Positions 35,012 through 50,262 of a stretch of DNA of 64,000 nt are shown piece after piece. The stretch is from Desulfobulbaceae bacterium UBA2273 (GTDB lineage: Bacteria; Desulfobacterota; Desulfobulbia; Desulfobulbales; Desulfurivibrionaceae), in NCBI GenBank assembly GCA_002347095.1, contig DDWZ01000016.1:124001-188000 (forward strand), written 5' to 3'. Below the pieces are notes generated by a model. The model was not told the DNA's origin and did no database searches. It saw nothing but the letters and a program-made list of their open reading frames with translations. The position numbers were made by a program, and so were the translations under genes. Numbering within the stretch: position 1 is the stretch's first letter; each line of letters starts with the position of its first letter.

Positions 35012-35722
35012 ATGGCAAAGAAAGGCAAACAATATAAAAACAGTGTGGCACAGCTTGATCCGGTCAAGGCCTATAACCTTGAGGAGGCTGTTACTCTTGC
35101 GTTGCAGAGCAAGTACGCAAAATTTGACGAGTCGGTTGACCTGGCTCTCAATCTTGGCGTTGATCCTCGTCATGCCGAGCAGATGGTGCGAAGCAGTGTT
35201 GTTTTGCCAAACGGCACCGGCAAAACCGAGCGTGTTCTTGTTTTCGCCAAGGGTGAAAAGGTTCAGGAAGCTCTTGACGCCGGCGCGGATTATGCCGGTG
35301 GCGATGAATTTCTCGAAAAAATTCAAGGCGGCTGGCTGGAGTTTGACAAAACCATCGCCACCCCTGATATGATGGGTACCGTCGGCAAGATCGGTAAGAT
35401 TCTCGGACCCCGCAACTTGATGCCCAACGCCAAGCTCGGCACGGTTACCTTCGATGTTGGCCGGGTCGTCAAGGAAATCAAATCCGGTAAGGTTGATTTC
35501 AAGGTTGATAAGGCTGGGGTTCTCCACTGCATGGTAGGGAAGTCCTCCTTTGGCACGGAAAAATTACAGGAGAATATCCTGGCCTTTGTTGACAAGGTTA
35601 TCCAGCTCAAGCCCTCTTCCAGCAAGGGGGTTTACTTGAAGGCGGTATTCTTGTCCACCACCATGGGGCCAGGTCTGAGACTCGACCCCATGGAGCTGCG
35701 GGTTCTCTGTAAGCATGCCTAA
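35012..35722 (+). CDS. rplA: 50S ribosomal protein L1
   Basis: 236 residues (family about 230). Motifs include [34 protein letters not shown] and the C-terminal [16 protein letters not shown]1 forms the mobile L1 stalk and in many bacteria represses its own operon. GGAG lies 6 bases before ATG 35012. The 246-residue reading from 34982 adds an unconserved tail. Confidence 0.98.
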   Translation: MAKKGKQYKNSVAQLDPVKAYNLEEAVTLALQSKYAKFDESVDLALNLGVDPRHAEQMVRSSVVLPNGTGKTERVLVFAKGEKVQEALDAGADYAGGDEFLEKIQGGWLEFDKTIATPDMMGTVGKIGKILGPRNLMPNAKLGTVTFDVGRVVKEIKSGKVDFKVDKAGVLHCMVGKSSFGTEKLQENILAFVDKVIQLKPSSSKGVYLKAVFLSTTMGPGLRLDPMELRVLCKHA

Positions 35723-35735
35723 TTGGCGGTGTTCC

Positions 35736-35758
35736 CGCTGGTTGTATCCAGCGTTTTT
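35736..35758 (+). terminator. Attenuator/terminator between rplA and rplJ
   Basis: CGCTGG (35736-35741), loop TTGTAT, CCAGCG (35748-35753), then five Ts. It is a compact intrinsic terminator 13 bases after the rplA stop, probably partial, so that L10/L7/L12 can be set at a different level. Confidence 0.7.
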
Positions 35759-35779
35759 ATATATTTTGTTTTAAGCAGT

Positions 35780-35876
35780 TAAGTCGTCAAAGACCGTGGG
35801 TACCACAAGGTTTAATCGGCGCATGGGGCTCAGTAAGACCCATGCGCGGGCCTGCCGAGGCGAAATGTCATTGCTT
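35780..35876 (+). promoter_or_regulatory. L10 leader (autoregulatory mRNA element before rplJ)
   Basis: The segment contains GACCGTGGGTACC, a 9-bp perfect stem GCGCATGGG / CCCATGCGC (35819-35827 with 35839-35847), then CCTGCCGAGG, the closing sequence typical of L10 leaders. In other bacteria the L10-(L7/L12)4 complex binds such a leader and represses rplJL. The remaining leader to 36000 has no ORF with family resemblance. Confidence 0.7.
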
Positions 35877-36015
35877 TTTCGCAGTGTCGTCACATGGGTT
35901 GTTTCCGCCAGCAGCAGCTTGCGCAGGATGGAAGGAGCTCATTCGTCTGTACCGGTCGACCTCGACTGCTTCTCGCTAACCCTAATATGCAGTTAGTTTA
36001 AAGGAGGTAGAGGAT

Positions 36016-36543
36016 TTGAATCGAGACGATAAGGTTGCGGTAGTCGAGGAACTCAGCAGCAGATTGGCCCATGCCAAGTTTGCCGTTGTTTCCGATTATC
36101 GTGGTCTGACCGTGCCTGTCATCTCACAACTCCGCCGTGACCTCAAGCAGAGCAACGCCGAAATCCGTGTCGCAAAAAATACCTTGCTGCGTCGGGCCAT
36201 CAAAGGAACCCCCTTTGAGCCCATGGATAAGTTCCTGGAAGGGACAACGGCCGTTACCTTTGCGGATGGGGATCCGGTGGCGCCGGCGAAAGTTTTGGTT
36301 GAGTTCATCAAGACGAACCCAAAGCTTGAGATCAAGGTGGCTGTGTTAGATGGCAAATTACTTACGGCAGACGATCTGAAGGCATTGTCCACATTGCCTG
36401 GCAAGGACCAGCTCCGCGCGCAACTGCTTGCAGTCATGCTCGCTGTTCCGACCAGCTTTGTACGGGTGCTCAGCGCTGTTCCGCAAAAGGCGTTGTATGC
36501 ATTGCAGGCAATAAAGGACCAGAAAGGTCAGGGCGACAACTAA
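36016..36543 (+). CDS. rplJ: 50S ribosomal protein L10
   Basis: 175 residues. N-terminal rRNA-binding part with FAVVSDYRGLTVPVISQLRRD and KNTLLRRAIKGT; C-terminal helix that carries L7/L12 dimers. The start is TTG at 36016, supported by AAGGAGG eight bases upstream and by family alignment; no in-frame ATG exists nearby. It is preceded by the L10 leader, so autoregulation with L7/L12 is expected. Confidence 0.97.
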   Translation: MNRDDKVAVVEELSSRLAHAKFAVVSDYRGLTVPVISQLRRDLKQSNAEIRVAKNTLLRRAIKGTPFEPMDKFLEGTTAVTFADGDPVAPAKVLVEFIKTNPKLEIKVAVLDGKLLTADDLKALSTLPGKDQLRAQLLAVMLAVPTSFVRVLSAVPQKALYALQAIKDQKGQGDN

Positions 36544-36571
36544 ACAAGAATAGTATTTGGAGGATATAGCA

Positions 36572-36955
36572 ATGGCAGTATCAAAACAAGATGTAATCGA
36601 TTTCATTTCCAACATGACAGTTCTCGAGCTTTCCGAGCTCATCAAGGAACTTGAAGATAAGTTTGGTGTTTCCGCTGCTGCTCCGGTGGCAATGGCTGCC
36701 GCGCCTGCTGCTGGCGGTGATGCTGGTGCCGCTGCGGAAGAGAAAACCGAATTTGACGTAATTCTTGTTACCGCTGGCGACAAGAAGATCGGGGTTATCA
36801 AAGAGGTTCGCGCCATCACCTCTCTTGGTCTCAAGGAAGCAAAAGATATGGTCGAAGGCGCACCCAGCCCGATCAAGGAAGGCGTTTCCAAGGATGAGGC
36901 TGCCGACATCAAGGCCAAGATCGAGGCTGCCGGCGGAACTGTAGAGATCAAGTAG
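36572..36955 (+). CDS. rplL: 50S ribosomal protein L7/L12
   Basis: 127 residues: N-terminal dimerisation helix pair ([20 protein letters not shown]), an alanine-rich hinge (about 33-55) and the C-terminal factor-binding domain ([20 protein letters not shown]). GGAGG lies 8 bases before ATG 36572. It recruits translation GTPases such as the EF-Tu and EF-G coded nearby. Confidence 0.98.
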   Translation: MAVSKQDVIDFISNMTVLELSELIKELEDKFGVSAAAPVAMAAAPAAGGDAGAAAEEKTEFDVILVTAGDKKIGVIKEVRAITSLGLKEAKDMVEGAPSPIKEGVSKDEAADIKAKIEAAGGTVEIK

Positions 36956-36978
36956 TGTGAACTTCGTATGGTTTTTTT

Positions 36979-37092
36979 GCTGAGCTTCTCAGCTTTCAGC
37001 AAGGAAAATATAGCATATTCTGGGGCTGACCAAGCCCCAGGGATCAACAAGAGATGCAGCGACGCTACGGGGGAAACCCCGTAGCGTTCTTG
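36979..37092 (+). terminator. Stacked hairpins in the rplL-rpoB spacer (attenuator)
   Basis: Three stems: GCTGAG/CTCAGC (36979-36993), CTGGGGCT/AGCCCCAG (37020-37040), and an 11-bp stem with a GAAA tetraloop, ACGCTACGGGG / CCCCGTAGCGT (37062-37087), followed by TCTT. In E. coli the same spacer has an attenuator that lowers rpoBC relative to rplL, and an RNase III site. The 257-base gap here has no gene, and its position and structures suggest the same role. Confidence 0.7.
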
Positions 37093-37212
37093 CGTTCTTA
37101 TCAAAGGGAGAGATTTGGCCTCCGTAATTTATGGCACAAAGCATCTCCTGACGCTCCACACCGGGGAGCCCGTTCCCATCCGCTACCGCTAAACAGATGA
37201 GGGTATTGCTGC

Positions 37213-40200
37213 ATGCAAACTATCAAACGAGTTCGGAAAAGTTTCGCTAAAACCAAGAGTATTGTTGATATACCACATCTCATCGAGATGCAGCGGCTGT
37301 CCTATGAAAAGTTTCTCCAAATGGACACCGAGCCGGATCAGCGTTCTGACAGTGGCCTGCAGGGGATTTTTAAAAGCGTTTTCCCCATTCAGGATTTCAA
37401 CGGCACCTGTTCTCTTGAGTTTGTGCGGTACAACTTTGGAGAGCCGAAATATTCCGTGGATGAGTGCATCCAGCGGGGCATGACCTACGAGGTTCCGGTC
37501 AAGATTACGGTCCGCCTTGTTTCCTACGACACCGATGCCGAAACCGGTGTGCAGAATATCCGCGATATCAAAGAACAGGCGGTTTATCTGGGCAGCATGC
37601 CGCTGATGACTAAAACCGGGGTCTATGTAGTCAACGGGACCGAGCGGGTTATTGTCAGTCAGTTGCAGCGGTCGCCCGGCCTTTTCTACAGCCATGACGG
37701 CGGCAAGACCCATTCTGGCGGCAAGCTCCTCTACTCCGCCAGGATTATCCCGGTGCGCGGCTCCTGGATTGATCTCGAATTTGACGCCAAGGACATCCTC
37801 TACGTCCGCATCGACCGGCGCCGCAAGTTTCCGGTAACCACCCTGCTCAAGGCCTTAGGCTACAGCGGGGATGAACTGCTGCGTTATTACTACGACACGG
37901 AGAAAATCTCCGTGAGCCGGAAGAAATTCAAGAAGGAATTTTCCCCCGACGTCATGGTCGGACAAAAAGTAACCCATGATATCGTTGATCCGAAAACCGG
38001 GGAGGTTATTGCCAAGGAAGGCCGCAAGATCGGCAAGGTTTTGGCCAAAAAGATTTTCGAGGCCGGGGTCACCCATTTTGACATCGAGGCGGAAAGTCTG
38101 GTCGGCAAGTTCCTTGCCCGCGACATCGTGGACCCCAAGAGCGGCGAGATCATTTTCCCGTGCAACACCGAGCTGACCGAGACGATGCTTGAGGAGATTG
38201 TCGCGGCGAAGATCTCGGAATTCGAACTGCTCTTCATCGACGGCATCAAGGTTTCCGATTCCTTCCGCAAAACCCTGGCCCTGGACAAAGTGAATACTCC
38301 GGAAGAGGCCCTGCTTGAAATATACCGCAGGCTCCGGCCCAGCAGTCCGCCGACCCATGAGATCGCCACGGCCTTTTTTGAGAATCTGTTTTTCAGCGCC
38401 GACACCTACGATCTTTCCGAGGTTGGCCGTTTTAAAATAAATGCCCGGCTGGGGGTGAACACCGATATCGAACACCGCACCCTGACCAAGGATGACATCA
38501 TGCTGGCGGTACGGTACCTGGTCCGTCTTAAGGACAGCCAGGGTCCCATCGACGACATTGATCATCTTGGCAACCGTCGGGTCCGCACCGTCGGCGAGCT
38601 GGTGGAAAACCAGTACCGCATGGGACTTGTCCGCATGGAGCGCGCCATTCGTGAACGGATGAGCATTCAGGAGGTTGAGGCTCTGATGCCCCATGACCTG
38701 ATCAATCCCAAGCCGATCACCGCCGCGATCAAGGAATTTTTCGGCACCAGTCAGCTTTCCCAGTTCATGGATCAGACCAACCCCCTGTCCGAGGTTACGC
38801 ACAAGCGCCGCTTGAGCGCGCTTGGACCGGGCGGTCTTTCCCGGGAGCGGGCTGGCTTTGAGGTGCGCGATGTTCATCCCACCCATTACGGGCGGATTTG
38901 TCCGGTTGAAACACCGGAGGGCCCGAACATCGGTCTTATTGTTTCACTGGCCACCTACGCCCGGGTCAATGAATTCGGGTTTATCGAAACGCCGTACCGC
39001 AACGTGAAGGGGCGCAAGGCGACAAAGGAAATTGCTTACATGACGGCCCTGGACGAACAGGAGCATGTCATCGCCCAGGCAAAAACCGAGCTGGATGGGA
39101 AAGGCAAGATCGTGCCGGACACCCTCATCGCCCGGCAGGACGGCGAGGTTCTCTCCACCGAGGCCGATGCCGTAACGCAGATGGATGTTTCCCCCAATCA
39201 GTTGGTGAGTGTTGCCGCCTCGCTTATTCCCTTTTTGGAGAATGACGACGCGAACCGGGCCTTGATGGGCTCCAACATGCAGCGCCAGGGCGTGCCGCTT
39301 CTGCGGCCGGAGGCCCCTTTGGTCGGAACGGGCCTTGAGTTAACCGTTGCCAAGGATTCCGGCGTCTGCTTGCTGGCCGGAGGCGATGGGGTGGTGGAAG
39401 AGGTGGATGCCAATCGGGTCGTGGTTCGCTACGACAAGCCTGGCACAGATGGTTTTACCACCGGCATCGGCATCTATCGCCTGGAAAAATATAAGAAATC
39501 AAACCAGAACACCTGCTTCACCCAGCGCCCGTTGGTAAATCCCGGGCTCCGGGTTAAAAAAGGCGATATTCTTGCCGACGGCCCTGCCTGTGACCTGGGC
39601 GAACTGGCCTTGGGCAAGAATGTGACCATCGCTTTCATGCCCTGGCGTGGGTACAACTTCGAGGACTCCATCCTGATCAGCGAGAAGATGCTGAAAAAGG
39701 ATACCTATACTTCGCTCCATATCGAGGTGTTCGAGACCGTTGCCCGGGATACCAAATTGGGTAAGGAAGAAATCACCCGCGACATCCCCAACGTGAGCGA
39801 GGAAGCGCTGCGCAATCTCGACGAGTCCGGGGTAATCCGGATCGGGGCCGAGATCAAATCCGGCGATATTCTGGTGGGCAAGGTGACGCCCAAGGGGGAA
39901 ACGCAGCTTTCTCCTGAGGAGAAGTTGTTGCGCGCCATCTTCGGGGAAAAGGCCGGCGATGTCAAGGATACCTCCTTGCGCGTCCCGCCCGGGGCCGAAG
40001 GGGTGGTCATTGATGCCAAGGTCTTTTCCCGCAAGGGCGTGGAAAAGGATGAGCGCACCCTGGCCATCGACGAGTTTGAGATCAAGACCCTTGAGCGGGA
40101 CATGGAGGATGAGGTCAACTGTCTGAAGAAGGGGGTCCGCAACAGCCTGGCCGACCTGCTGGACGGGAAGACCGCCACTGCCGCGATCAAGGACAAAAAA

Positions 40201-41313
40201 GGCGAGGCGTTGCTGGCCAAGGGCAAGAAGATCTCCCGCGAGGTGATTGAGCGGTTGTCTCTCTCGTCCATCAAGTTGATCAGCTATGCGGAAAAGGACA
40301 AGTTTGAAGGCGAGGTGGCGCTTCTGTTCGAGCGGTATGAAAGCCAGGTCAAGCTTGTCCGGGATCGGTATGAAGCACGAATCTCCCGGCTCAAGAAAGG
40401 CGACGATTTGCCGCCTGGGGTTATCCGGATGGTCAAGGTCTATGTCGCCACCAAGCGCAAGCTCTCCGTGGGCGACAAGATGGCCGGCCGCCACGGAAAC
40501 AAGGGCGTTGTTTCCCGGATCATGCCCGAAGAGGACATGCCCTATTTTGCCGATGGCACCACGGTGGATATTGTGTTGAACCCGCTGGGTGTTCCCTCGC
40601 GTATGAACGTGGGGCAGTTGTTGGAGGTGCATCTTGGCCTGGCAGCCAAAAGACTTGGCCAGCAGATCCAAGATCTTGCCGATCTGCAACAGGTTGCCGC
40701 GGTGAAGGAAAAACTGAAAACGGTATATTCCGCTGAGGAATATGGCCAGTTGACCGAAGGGTTGTCGGATGATGACCTGTTGCGTCTAGCCAGGCGCATG
40801 GGCTCCGGCCTGCACATGGCCACTCCGGTATTTGACGGGGCCCATGAAAGCGAAATCCGCAATCTTCTGGTGCAGGCGGGCATGGACGAGGTTGGTCAGG
40901 CCACCCTGTATGACGGGCTGACCGGCGAAAAGTTCGACAACCCGGTAACCGTGGGCACCATGTACATCCTCAAGCTCCATCATCTGGTTGATGACAAAAT
41001 CCATGCCCGTTCCACCGGGCCCTATTCGCTGGTTACCCAGCAGCCCCTCGGCGGCAAGGCGCAGTTCGGTGGGCAGCGTCTTGGCGAAATGGAGGTCTGG
41101 GCCTTGGAGGCGTATGGCGCGGCATATACTTTACAGGAATTTTTAACAGTCAAGTCCGACGATGTAGGCGGCAGAACAAGGACATACGAGCGGATCGTCA
41201 AGGGCAATAACTTTCTGGAGGCAGGCTTGCCTGAATCTTTCCATGTTTTGGTGAAAGAACTCCAGGGGCTTTGTCTGGATATGGAACTGCTCGACGAGAA
41301 ACCGGAAGTTTAG
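37213..41313 (+). CDS. rpoB: RNA polymerase beta subunit
   Basis: 1366 residues, typical for proteobacteria. The rifampicin-binding region (about residues 508-575) reads [19 protein letters not shown], then [13 protein letters not shown], with the key Asp, His and Ser positions unmutated. Later signatures are [12 protein letters not shown], the [13 protein letters not shown] active-site segment and the C-terminal [20 protein letters not shown]. It is followed 60 bases on by rpoC, as usual. Confidence 0.99.
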   Translation: MQTIKRVRKSFAKTKSIVDIPHLIEMQRLSYEKFLQMDTEPDQRSDSGLQGIFKSVFPIQDFNGTCSLEFVRYNFGEPKYSVDECIQRGMTYEVPVKITVRLVSYDTDAETGVQNIRDIKEQAVYLGSMPLMTKTGVYVVNGTERVIVSQLQRSPGLFYSHDGGKTHSGGKLLYSARIIPVRGSWIDLEFDAKDILYVRIDRRRKFPVTTLLKALGYSGDELLRYYYDTEKISVSRKKFKKEFSPDVMVGQKVTHDIVDPKTGEVIAKEGRKIGKVLAKKIFEAGVTHFDIEAESLVGKFLARDIVDPKSGEIIFPCNTELTETMLEEIVAAKISEFELLFIDGIKVSDSFRKTLALDKVNTPEEALLEIYRRLRPSSPPTHEIATAFFENLFFSADTYDLSEVGRFKINARLGVNTDIEHRTLTKDDIMLAVRYLVRLKDSQGPIDDIDHLGNRRVRTVGELVENQYRMGLVRMERAIRERMSIQEVEALMPHDLINPKPITAAIKEFFGTSQLSQFMDQTNPLSEVTHKRRLSALGPGGLSRERAGFEVRDVHPTHYGRICPVETPEGPNIGLIVSLATYARVNEFGFIETPYRNVKGRKATKEIAYMTALDEQEHVIAQAKTELDGKGKIVPDTLIARQDGEVLSTEADAVTQMDVSPNQLVSVAASLIPFLENDDANRALMGSNMQRQGVPLLRPEAPLVGTGLELTVAKDSGVCLLAGGDGVVEEVDANRVVVRYDKPGTDGFTTGIGIYRLEKYKKSNQNTCFTQRPLVNPGLRVKKGDILADGPACDLGELALGKNVTIAFMPWRGYNFEDSILISEKMLKKDTYTSLHIEVFETVARDTKLGKEEITRDIPNVSEEALRNLDESGVIRIGAEIKSGDILVGKVTPKGETQLSPEEKLLRAIFGEKAGDVKDTSLRVPPGAEGVVIDAKVFSRKGVEKDERTLAIDEFEIKTLERDMEDEVNCLKKGVRNSLADLLDGKTATAAIKDKKGEALLAKGKKISREVIERLSLSSIKLISYAEKDKFEGEVALLFERYESQVKLVRDRYEARISRLKKGDDLPPGVIRMVKVYVATKRKLSVGDKMAGRHGNKGVVSRIMPEEDMPYFADGTTVDIVLNPLGVPSRMNVGQLLEVHLGLAAKRLGQQIQDLADLQQVAAVKEKLKTVYSAEEYGQLTEGLSDDDLLRLARRMGSGLHMATPVFDGAHESEIRNLLVQAGMDEVGQATLYDGLTGEKFDNPVTVGTMYILKLHHLVDDKIHARSTGPYSLVTQQPLGGKAQFGGQRLGEMEVWALEAYGAAYTLQEFLTVKSDDVGGRTRTYERIVKGNNFLEAGLPESFHVLVKELQGLCLDMELLDEKPEV

Positions 41314-41373
41314 GTCCAGCGTATCTCGCCGTTCGAAGTGATTTGATTATTCAACATAGATAAGGGTGCTGCC

Positions 41374-45435
<4,062 letters not shown>

Positions 45436-45447
45436 TATATATTTGCC

Positions 45448-45476
45448 TTGACAAGCATTGGCCCTTCGAGTAAATA
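45448..45476 (+). promoter_or_regulatory. Candidate promoter of the str operon
   Basis: Perfect TTGACA (45448-45453), 17-base spacer, then TAAATA (45471-45476), a weak -10 match. It lies about 85 bases before rpsL in the 123-base rpoC-rpsL gap, where a str operon promoter is expected. Confidence 0.5.
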
Positions 45477-45558
45477 TGCCGTTTTCCTATGCCGAGCAGC
45501 GAGATTCCGGCAGAGGAGATGCTACTAATTAATATCAGTAATATGGGAGTCGATTTCA

Positions 45559-45930
45559 ATGCCAACCATTAACCAACTGGTGCGGCACGGACGGAAAACC
45601 AAGATCAGCAAAACCAATACGCCTGCGTTGAAGGGTTCTCCGCAGAAGCGTGGTGTTTGCGTCCGTGTATATACCACTACCCCGAAGAAGCCGAACTCAG
45701 CCTTGAGAAAGGTTGCCAGGGTGCGGCTGACCAACGGGATCGAGGTTACCTCGTACATCCCCGGTATTGGCCATAACCTTCAGGAGCATTCCGTGGTCCT
45801 GATTCGCGGTGGTAGGGTGAAGGATCTTCCCGGTGTCCGCTACCATATTATTCGTGGTACCTTGGATACCCTTGGTGTTGCTAACCGTAAGCAGGGTCGT
45901 TCCAAGTACGGCGCCAAGCGGCCGAAATAA
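45559..45930 (+). CDS. rpsL: 30S ribosomal protein S12
   Basis: 123 residues. Decoding-centre loops are [19 protein letters not shown] (with the lysine targeted by streptomycin-resistance mutations unchanged) and [20 protein letters not shown]. The C-terminus is [14 protein letters not shown]. First gene of the str operon. Confidence 0.99.
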   Translation: MPTINQLVRHGRKTKISKTNTPALKGSPQKRGVCVRVYTTTPKKPNSALRKVARVRLTNGIEVTSYIPGIGHNLQEHSVVLIRGGRVKDLPGVRYHIIRGTLDTLGVANRKQGRSKYGAKRPK

Positions 45931-45965
45931 GCGGTTTGCCTACTGCCTGAGAAGGAGTTTTAGAG

Positions 45966-46439
45966 ATGCCTAGGAAAAGACTTGTTGCAAAGCGTGGAAT
46001 TGAGCCGGATCCGCGTTTTAATAGTGTGCTGGTTTCCAAGTTTGTTAATGGCCTGATGGAATGCGGCAAGAAGAGCATCGCCCGGGGCATTTTTTACGGC
46101 GCCATGGATATGATCGAGAGCCGCATCACCGAGGCCGATCCCATCGTGGTTTTTGAGAAAGCCTTGGAAAAGGTGCGTCCCCGTCTTGAGGTGAAATCCC
46201 GTCGGGTGGGTGGCGCTACGTATCAGGTGCCGGTTGAGGTTCGTCCTGAAAGGAGAAACGCTCTGGCTATCCGCTGGTTGGTTACCTTTGCTCAGAAAAG
46301 ACCCGGGAAAACCATGGCTGATAAGCTGGCTGGCGAACTTGCCGATGCCTACAATAACCGTGGCGCGGCAGTGAAGAAACGCGAGGATACGCACCGCATG
46401 GCCGATGCCAACAAGGCATTTGCCCATTACCGCTGGTAA
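45966..46439 (+). CDS. rpsG: 30S ribosomal protein S7
   Basis: 157 residues beginning [20 protein letters not shown], with [24 protein letters not shown] split across the rRNA-contact helices and the C-terminal [20 protein letters not shown]. It nucleates assembly of the 30S head. GAAGGAG precedes the ATG. Confidence 0.99.
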   Translation: MPRKRLVAKRGIEPDPRFNSVLVSKFVNGLMECGKKSIARGIFYGAMDMIESRITEADPIVVFEKALEKVRPRLEVKSRRVGGATYQVPVEVRPERRNALAIRWLVTFAQKRPGKTMADKLAGELADAYNNRGAAVKKREDTHRMADANKAFAHYRW

Positions 46440-46558
46440 TTCTCGGGCTCTTGGTTTTCCTTGGTTGACAAAACCGCGGGGAGGAGGTATTAACACCAAT
46501 CCTTGTCGGGCGGGCTGGATTTAAACATCCCGTAAAATAAGTGACCAGGGGAAAATCA

Positions 46559-48643
46559 GTGGCTGGGAAAGATACGTTGCGGTACCTGCGCAATATAGGC
46601 ATCATGGCCCATATTGACGCAGGCAAGACAACAACAACGGAACGCATTCTTTATTATACAGGGCGTTCACACCGGATGGGCGAGGTTCATGATGGCAATG
46701 CCGTTATGGACTGGATGGAGCAGGAGCAGGAACGCGGCATTACCATTACGTCGGCGGCCACAACCTGTCAGTGGCAAGACCACACCATCAATATAATAGA
46801 TACACCGGGGCATGTTGATTTCACCGTTGAGGTGGAGCGTTGCCTCAGGGTTTTGGACGGTGCCATCGCAATTTTTTGTGCGGTGGGAGGGGTTGAGCCC
46901 CAGTCTGAAACCGTATGGCGGCAGGCGGATCATTATAAGATCCCCAGGATTGCCTACATAAACAAGATGGACCGGCTCGGGGCAAATTTTTCTCGTTGCG
47001 TCGAGATGCTTGAGGAGAGGTTGGGAGCAAATCCCTTGCCCCTTCAGTTGCCGGTTGGGAAAGAAGAAACATTCAGAGGCATCATTGATCTCGTTCAAGA
47101 GAAAATGATGCGCTTTGATGAGGATACAAAGGGATCCAGGATTGAGTACGAGCCTGTCCCTGATGAGTTCAAACAAGAGTCTGCGGCCGCACGAATGGCC
47201 CTTATCGAGAAGTTGGCCGACTTCGATGATTGGGTCATGGAAAAATTTCTGAATGAGCAACCTGTGACGGTTGATGAGATCAACCGGGCTATCAGGACTG
47301 CAACTCTGAACCTTGATGTCGTGCCTGTCTTGTGTGGCAGCTCCTTTAAAAATAAAGGGGTGCAGCCATTGCTTGACGCAGTAGTCGCATATCTGCCTTC
47401 GCCTGTCGATGTCCCATCGGTGCAGGGCGTCAATGCGGATGGTGCGACGGAAACGAGAAGGGCAAGCGACGACGAAAGTCTGTCCGCCCTTGTTTTCAAG
47501 CTGACATCGGATCCTTTTGTGGACATTCTGGCGTATGTGCGCGTTTATTCCGGCGTAATGAAAGTCGGGGATAGGGTGTACAATCCAGGAAAGAAAAAGA
47601 AGGAAAAGATAGGCCGAATAGTCAAGATGCACGCCAACAAGAGGGAAGAGATTGGCGAGCTGAGGGCTGGTGACATCGGGGCTGTGGTTGGGTTGCGCTT
47701 TTCCATTACCGGGGATTCGCTCTGTGAATCGGGAGAGACCTTTACTCTCGATACCATGGAATTTCCCGAGCCGGTTATAAGCGTTGCCATCGAGCCAAAG
47801 GGTAAGGCAGACGAAGAAAAGTTGAGGGAGAGTCTGGCAAAGATTGCTTTGGAGGATCCCTCCTTTTCCGTGTCCATCGATCCGGATTCGGGCCAGACTC
47901 TTATTTCGGGGATGGGCGAGCTTCACCTTGAAATCATAGTTGATCGGCTTGTCCGAGAATTCAAGGTCGGCGCCAATATCGGTAAGCCCCAGGTCGCGTA
48001 TAAGGAAACCGTGACCGGCCAGGGGAGGGCGGAAGGGAAATTCGAGCATCCGACCACTGCCGGCAAGAGTCAGTATGGCCATGTCTGGTTGCAGATTGAG
48101 CCACTTGAGCGCGGAGAAGGTTTCCGCTTTGAAAGTACTATTGCCGAGGATGTTATTCCTCCGGCGATTGTTCCGGCAATCGAAAAAGCGGTACACGATA
48201 GTCTGGATGCTGGAACCTTGATCGGCTTTCCGATTGTTGACCTGAAGGTCACGTTGGTCGACGGGTCTTACCGGGATGAGGATTCAACCGAGCAAGCCTT
48301 TGGGGTTGCCGCCGCCATGGCCTTTCGCAAGGCGGTTTCGGAAGCGGGCCCGGTTTTGCTGGAGCCGGTGATGGATGTTGAGATAACCCTGCCTGAAGCA
48401 TATCTCGGCGAGGTTATTTCCGATCTCACCGCCAAGCGGGCGAAGATTCACGGCATGGACAGCCGGGACGGCGGTTTGCAGGTGGTGAAAGCGCAGGTGC
48501 CACTGGCAGAGATGTTTGGTTATTCAACGGTGTTGCGTTCCGGAACCCAGGGACGGGCAAATTTCACCATGCAATTTGCCGCATACGACAGGGTGCCGGA
48601 TCAAATGAGTGCAAAGATAATTAAGCGGATTCGAGGCCTTTAA
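46559..48643 (+). CDS. fusA: Elongation factor G
   Basis: Translocation GTPase, 694 residues from GTG 46559 ([14 protein letters not shown]). Motifs: [16 protein letters not shown] (P-loop), [15 protein letters not shown] (switch I), [14 protein letters not shown], and the domain IV tip around [10 protein letters not shown], with [17 protein letters not shown] at the C-terminus. GGGG lies 7 bases before 46559; the frame also opens at GTG 46541. Its N-terminus lacks the usual ExTRNIG form, and it uses AGG/AGA and other non-preferred codons more than flanking tuf and ribosomal genes. Some deltaproteobacteria have divided EF-G paralogues (spdEFG1/2), so this could be one of two. Confidence 0.95.
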   Translation: MAGKDTLRYLRNIGIMAHIDAGKTTTTERILYYTGRSHRMGEVHDGNAVMDWMEQEQERGITITSAATTCQWQDHTINIIDTPGHVDFTVEVERCLRVLDGAIAIFCAVGGVEPQSETVWRQADHYKIPRIAYINKMDRLGANFSRCVEMLEERLGANPLPLQLPVGKEETFRGIIDLVQEKMMRFDEDTKGSRIEYEPVPDEFKQESAAARMALIEKLADFDDWVMEKFLNEQPVTVDEINRAIRTATLNLDVVPVLCGSSFKNKGVQPLLDAVVAYLPSPVDVPSVQGVNADGATETRRASDDESLSALVFKLTSDPFVDILAYVRVYSGVMKVGDRVYNPGKKKKEKIGRIVKMHANKREEIGELRAGDIGAVVGLRFSITGDSLCESGETFTLDTMEFPEPVISVAIEPKGKADEEKLRESLAKIALEDPSFSVSIDPDSGQTLISGMGELHLEIIVDRLVREFKVGANIGKPQVAYKETVTGQGRAEGKFEHPTTAGKSQYGHVWLQIEPLERGEGFRFESTIAEDVIPPAIVPAIEKAVHDSLDAGTLIGFPIVDLKVTLVDGSYRDEDSTEQAFGVAAAMAFRKAVSEAGPVLLEPVMDVEITLPEAYLGEVISDLTAKRAKIHGMDSRDGGLQVVKAQVPLAEMFGYSTVLRSGTQGRANFTMQFAAYDRVPDQMSAKIIKRIRGL

Positions 48644-48668
48644 CTCGAACGAGACGCAAGCAAATAAA

Positions 48669-49870
48669 GAGGAAAGGACATGGCAAAAGAGAAATTTGAA
48701 CGCAAGAAACCGCATGTAAATATTGGGACGATCGGCCACATCGACCATGGCAAGACCACCCTGACCTCGGCCATTACCCGGGTATTGGCGACCAAGGGCT
48801 TCGCCAAGGCCACCGCGTTTGACCAGATCGACAAGGCTCCGGAAGAAAAGGAGCGTGGTATCACCATTGCGACCGCCCATGTGGAATACGAATCCAACAA
48901 GCGCCATTACGCCCACGTTGACTGCCCCGGGCATGCGGATTACATCAAGAACATGATCACCGGTGCGGCGCAGATGGACGGCGCGATCCTGGTTGTTGCC
49001 GCCACGGACGGCCCCATGCCGCAGACCCGTGAGCACATCCTGCTTGCCCGTCAGGTAGGTGTTCCCTCGGTTGTGGTCTTCATGAACAAGTGCGACATGG
49101 TTGATGATCCCGAGCTCCTGGAGCTGGTGGATATGGAGCTGCGCGAGCTGCTCTCCAAATACAATTTCCCCGGCGACGACACCCCGATCATCCAGGGCAG
49201 CGCCTTGAAGGCTCTTGAGAATCCGGAAGACGAGGCTGCGGCCAAGTGCATCTGGGATCTGATGGATGCCTGCGACAGCTTTATTCCCGAGCCTGCCCGT
49301 GATATCGACAAGCCTTTCTTGATGCCGGTTGAGGACGTTTTCTCCATCTCCGGCCGTGGCACGGTAGCCACCGGTCGTATCGAGCGCGGTAAGGTGAAGG
49401 TTGGCGAGGAAATCGAGGTAATCGGTATCCGCGATACCGCCAAGACCACGGTCACCGGGGTCGAGATGTTCCGCAAGCTCCTTGATGAGGGCATGGCCGG
49501 CGATAACGTTGGCGTGCTGCTGCGCGGCTTGAAGCGTGAGGATATCGAGCGCGGTCAGGTATTGGCCAAGCCGGGTTCCATTACCCCGCACACGAAGTTC
49601 ATGGCCGAGGCCTACATCCTGTCCAAGGATGAGGGTGGCCGTCATACCCCGTTTTTCAACGGGTATCGCCCGCAGTTCTACTTCCGGACCACGGACGTGA
49701 CCGGGGTTGTGAACCTGCAAGAGGGTGTAGAGATGGTAATGCCTGGAGACAACGTGACCATAGAAGCGAAGTTGATTACCCCGATCGCCATGGAAGAAGG
49801 TCTGCGTTTCGCAATTCGCGAAGGCGGCCGTACCGTGGGCGCCGGTGTTATCAATAAAATTATCGAATAA
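48669..49870 (+). repeat. Duplicated tuf sequence, copy 2 (with 31812-33013)
   Basis: Partner of the repeat at 31812-33013. The two ends coincide with the ribosome binding site and the stop codon. Divergence is limited to synonymous positions. Confidence 0.95.
48680..49870 (+). CDS. tuf: Elongation factor Tu (copy 2)
   Basis: 396 residues, the same protein as the copy at 31823-33013, including [16 protein letters not shown] and NKCD. It lies in the classical str operon position after fusA and 12 bases before rpsJ, so it also links the str and S10 operons. SD: AGAGGAAAGGAC. The start is unambiguous because the upstream sequence diverges from copy 1 just before the SD. Confidence 0.99.
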   Translation: MAKEKFERKKPHVNIGTIGHIDHGKTTLTSAITRVLATKGFAKATAFDQIDKAPEEKERGITIATAHVEYESNKRHYAHVDCPGHADYIKNMITGAAQMDGAILVVAATDGPMPQTREHILLARQVGVPSVVVFMNKCDMVDDPELLELVDMELRELLSKYNFPGDDTPIIQGSALKALENPEDEAAAKCIWDLMDACDSFIPEPARDIDKPFLMPVEDVFSISGRGTVATGRIERGKVKVGEEIEVIGIRDTAKTTVTGVEMFRKLLDEGMAGDNVGVLLRGLKREDIERGQVLAKPGSITPHTKFMAEAYILSKDEGGRHTPFFNGYRPQFYFRTTDVTGVVNLQEGVEMVMPGDNVTIEAKLITPIAMEEGLRFAIREGGRTVGAGVINKIIE

Positions 49871-49882
49871 GGTGGAGCGAGC

Positions 49883-50194
49883 ATGATTCAGACACAGAAA
49901 ATACGCATCAGGCTTAAGGGGTACGACCATAAGCTTATCGATCAATCCACTTCCGAGATTGTTGATACTGCTAAGCGTACTGGTGCAACTGTTGCTGGCC
50001 CGATTCCTCTGCCGACCACCATCAACAAGTTTTGTGTGTTGCGCTCTCCGCATGTGGATAAGAAATCCCGTGAGCAGTTTGAGATGCGCACCCACAGAAG
50101 GTTGCTGGACATTCTTGAGCCAACGCAGCAGACCATTGATGCGCTTATGAAACTCGAGCTTTCCGCTGGAGTTGACGTGGAAATCAAGCTTTAG
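49883..50194 (+). CDS. rpsJ: 30S ribosomal protein S10 (NusE)
   Basis: 103 residues: [37 protein letters not shown] and [18 protein letters not shown]. Besides its ribosomal role S10 acts as NusE in antitermination and bridges NusG to the ribosome. GGTGGAG precedes the ATG, 12 bases after tuf. Confidence 0.99.
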   Translation: MIQTQKIRIRLKGYDHKLIDQSTSEIVDTAKRTGATVAGPIPLPTTINKFCVLRSPHVDKKSREQFEMRTHRRLLDILEPTQQTIDALMKLELSAGVDVEIKL

Positions 50195-50262
50195 GATTAT
50201 GAAACGGTTGTGCCGGTCAACGGTACAGTTGATGTCAGAGAAGAAAAAAACAGGTAGGAACA

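Noticed and set aside
35796..35996. 66-codon ORF between rplA and rplJ
   Set aside because: It overlaps the L10 leader structures and has no convincing SD or homology.
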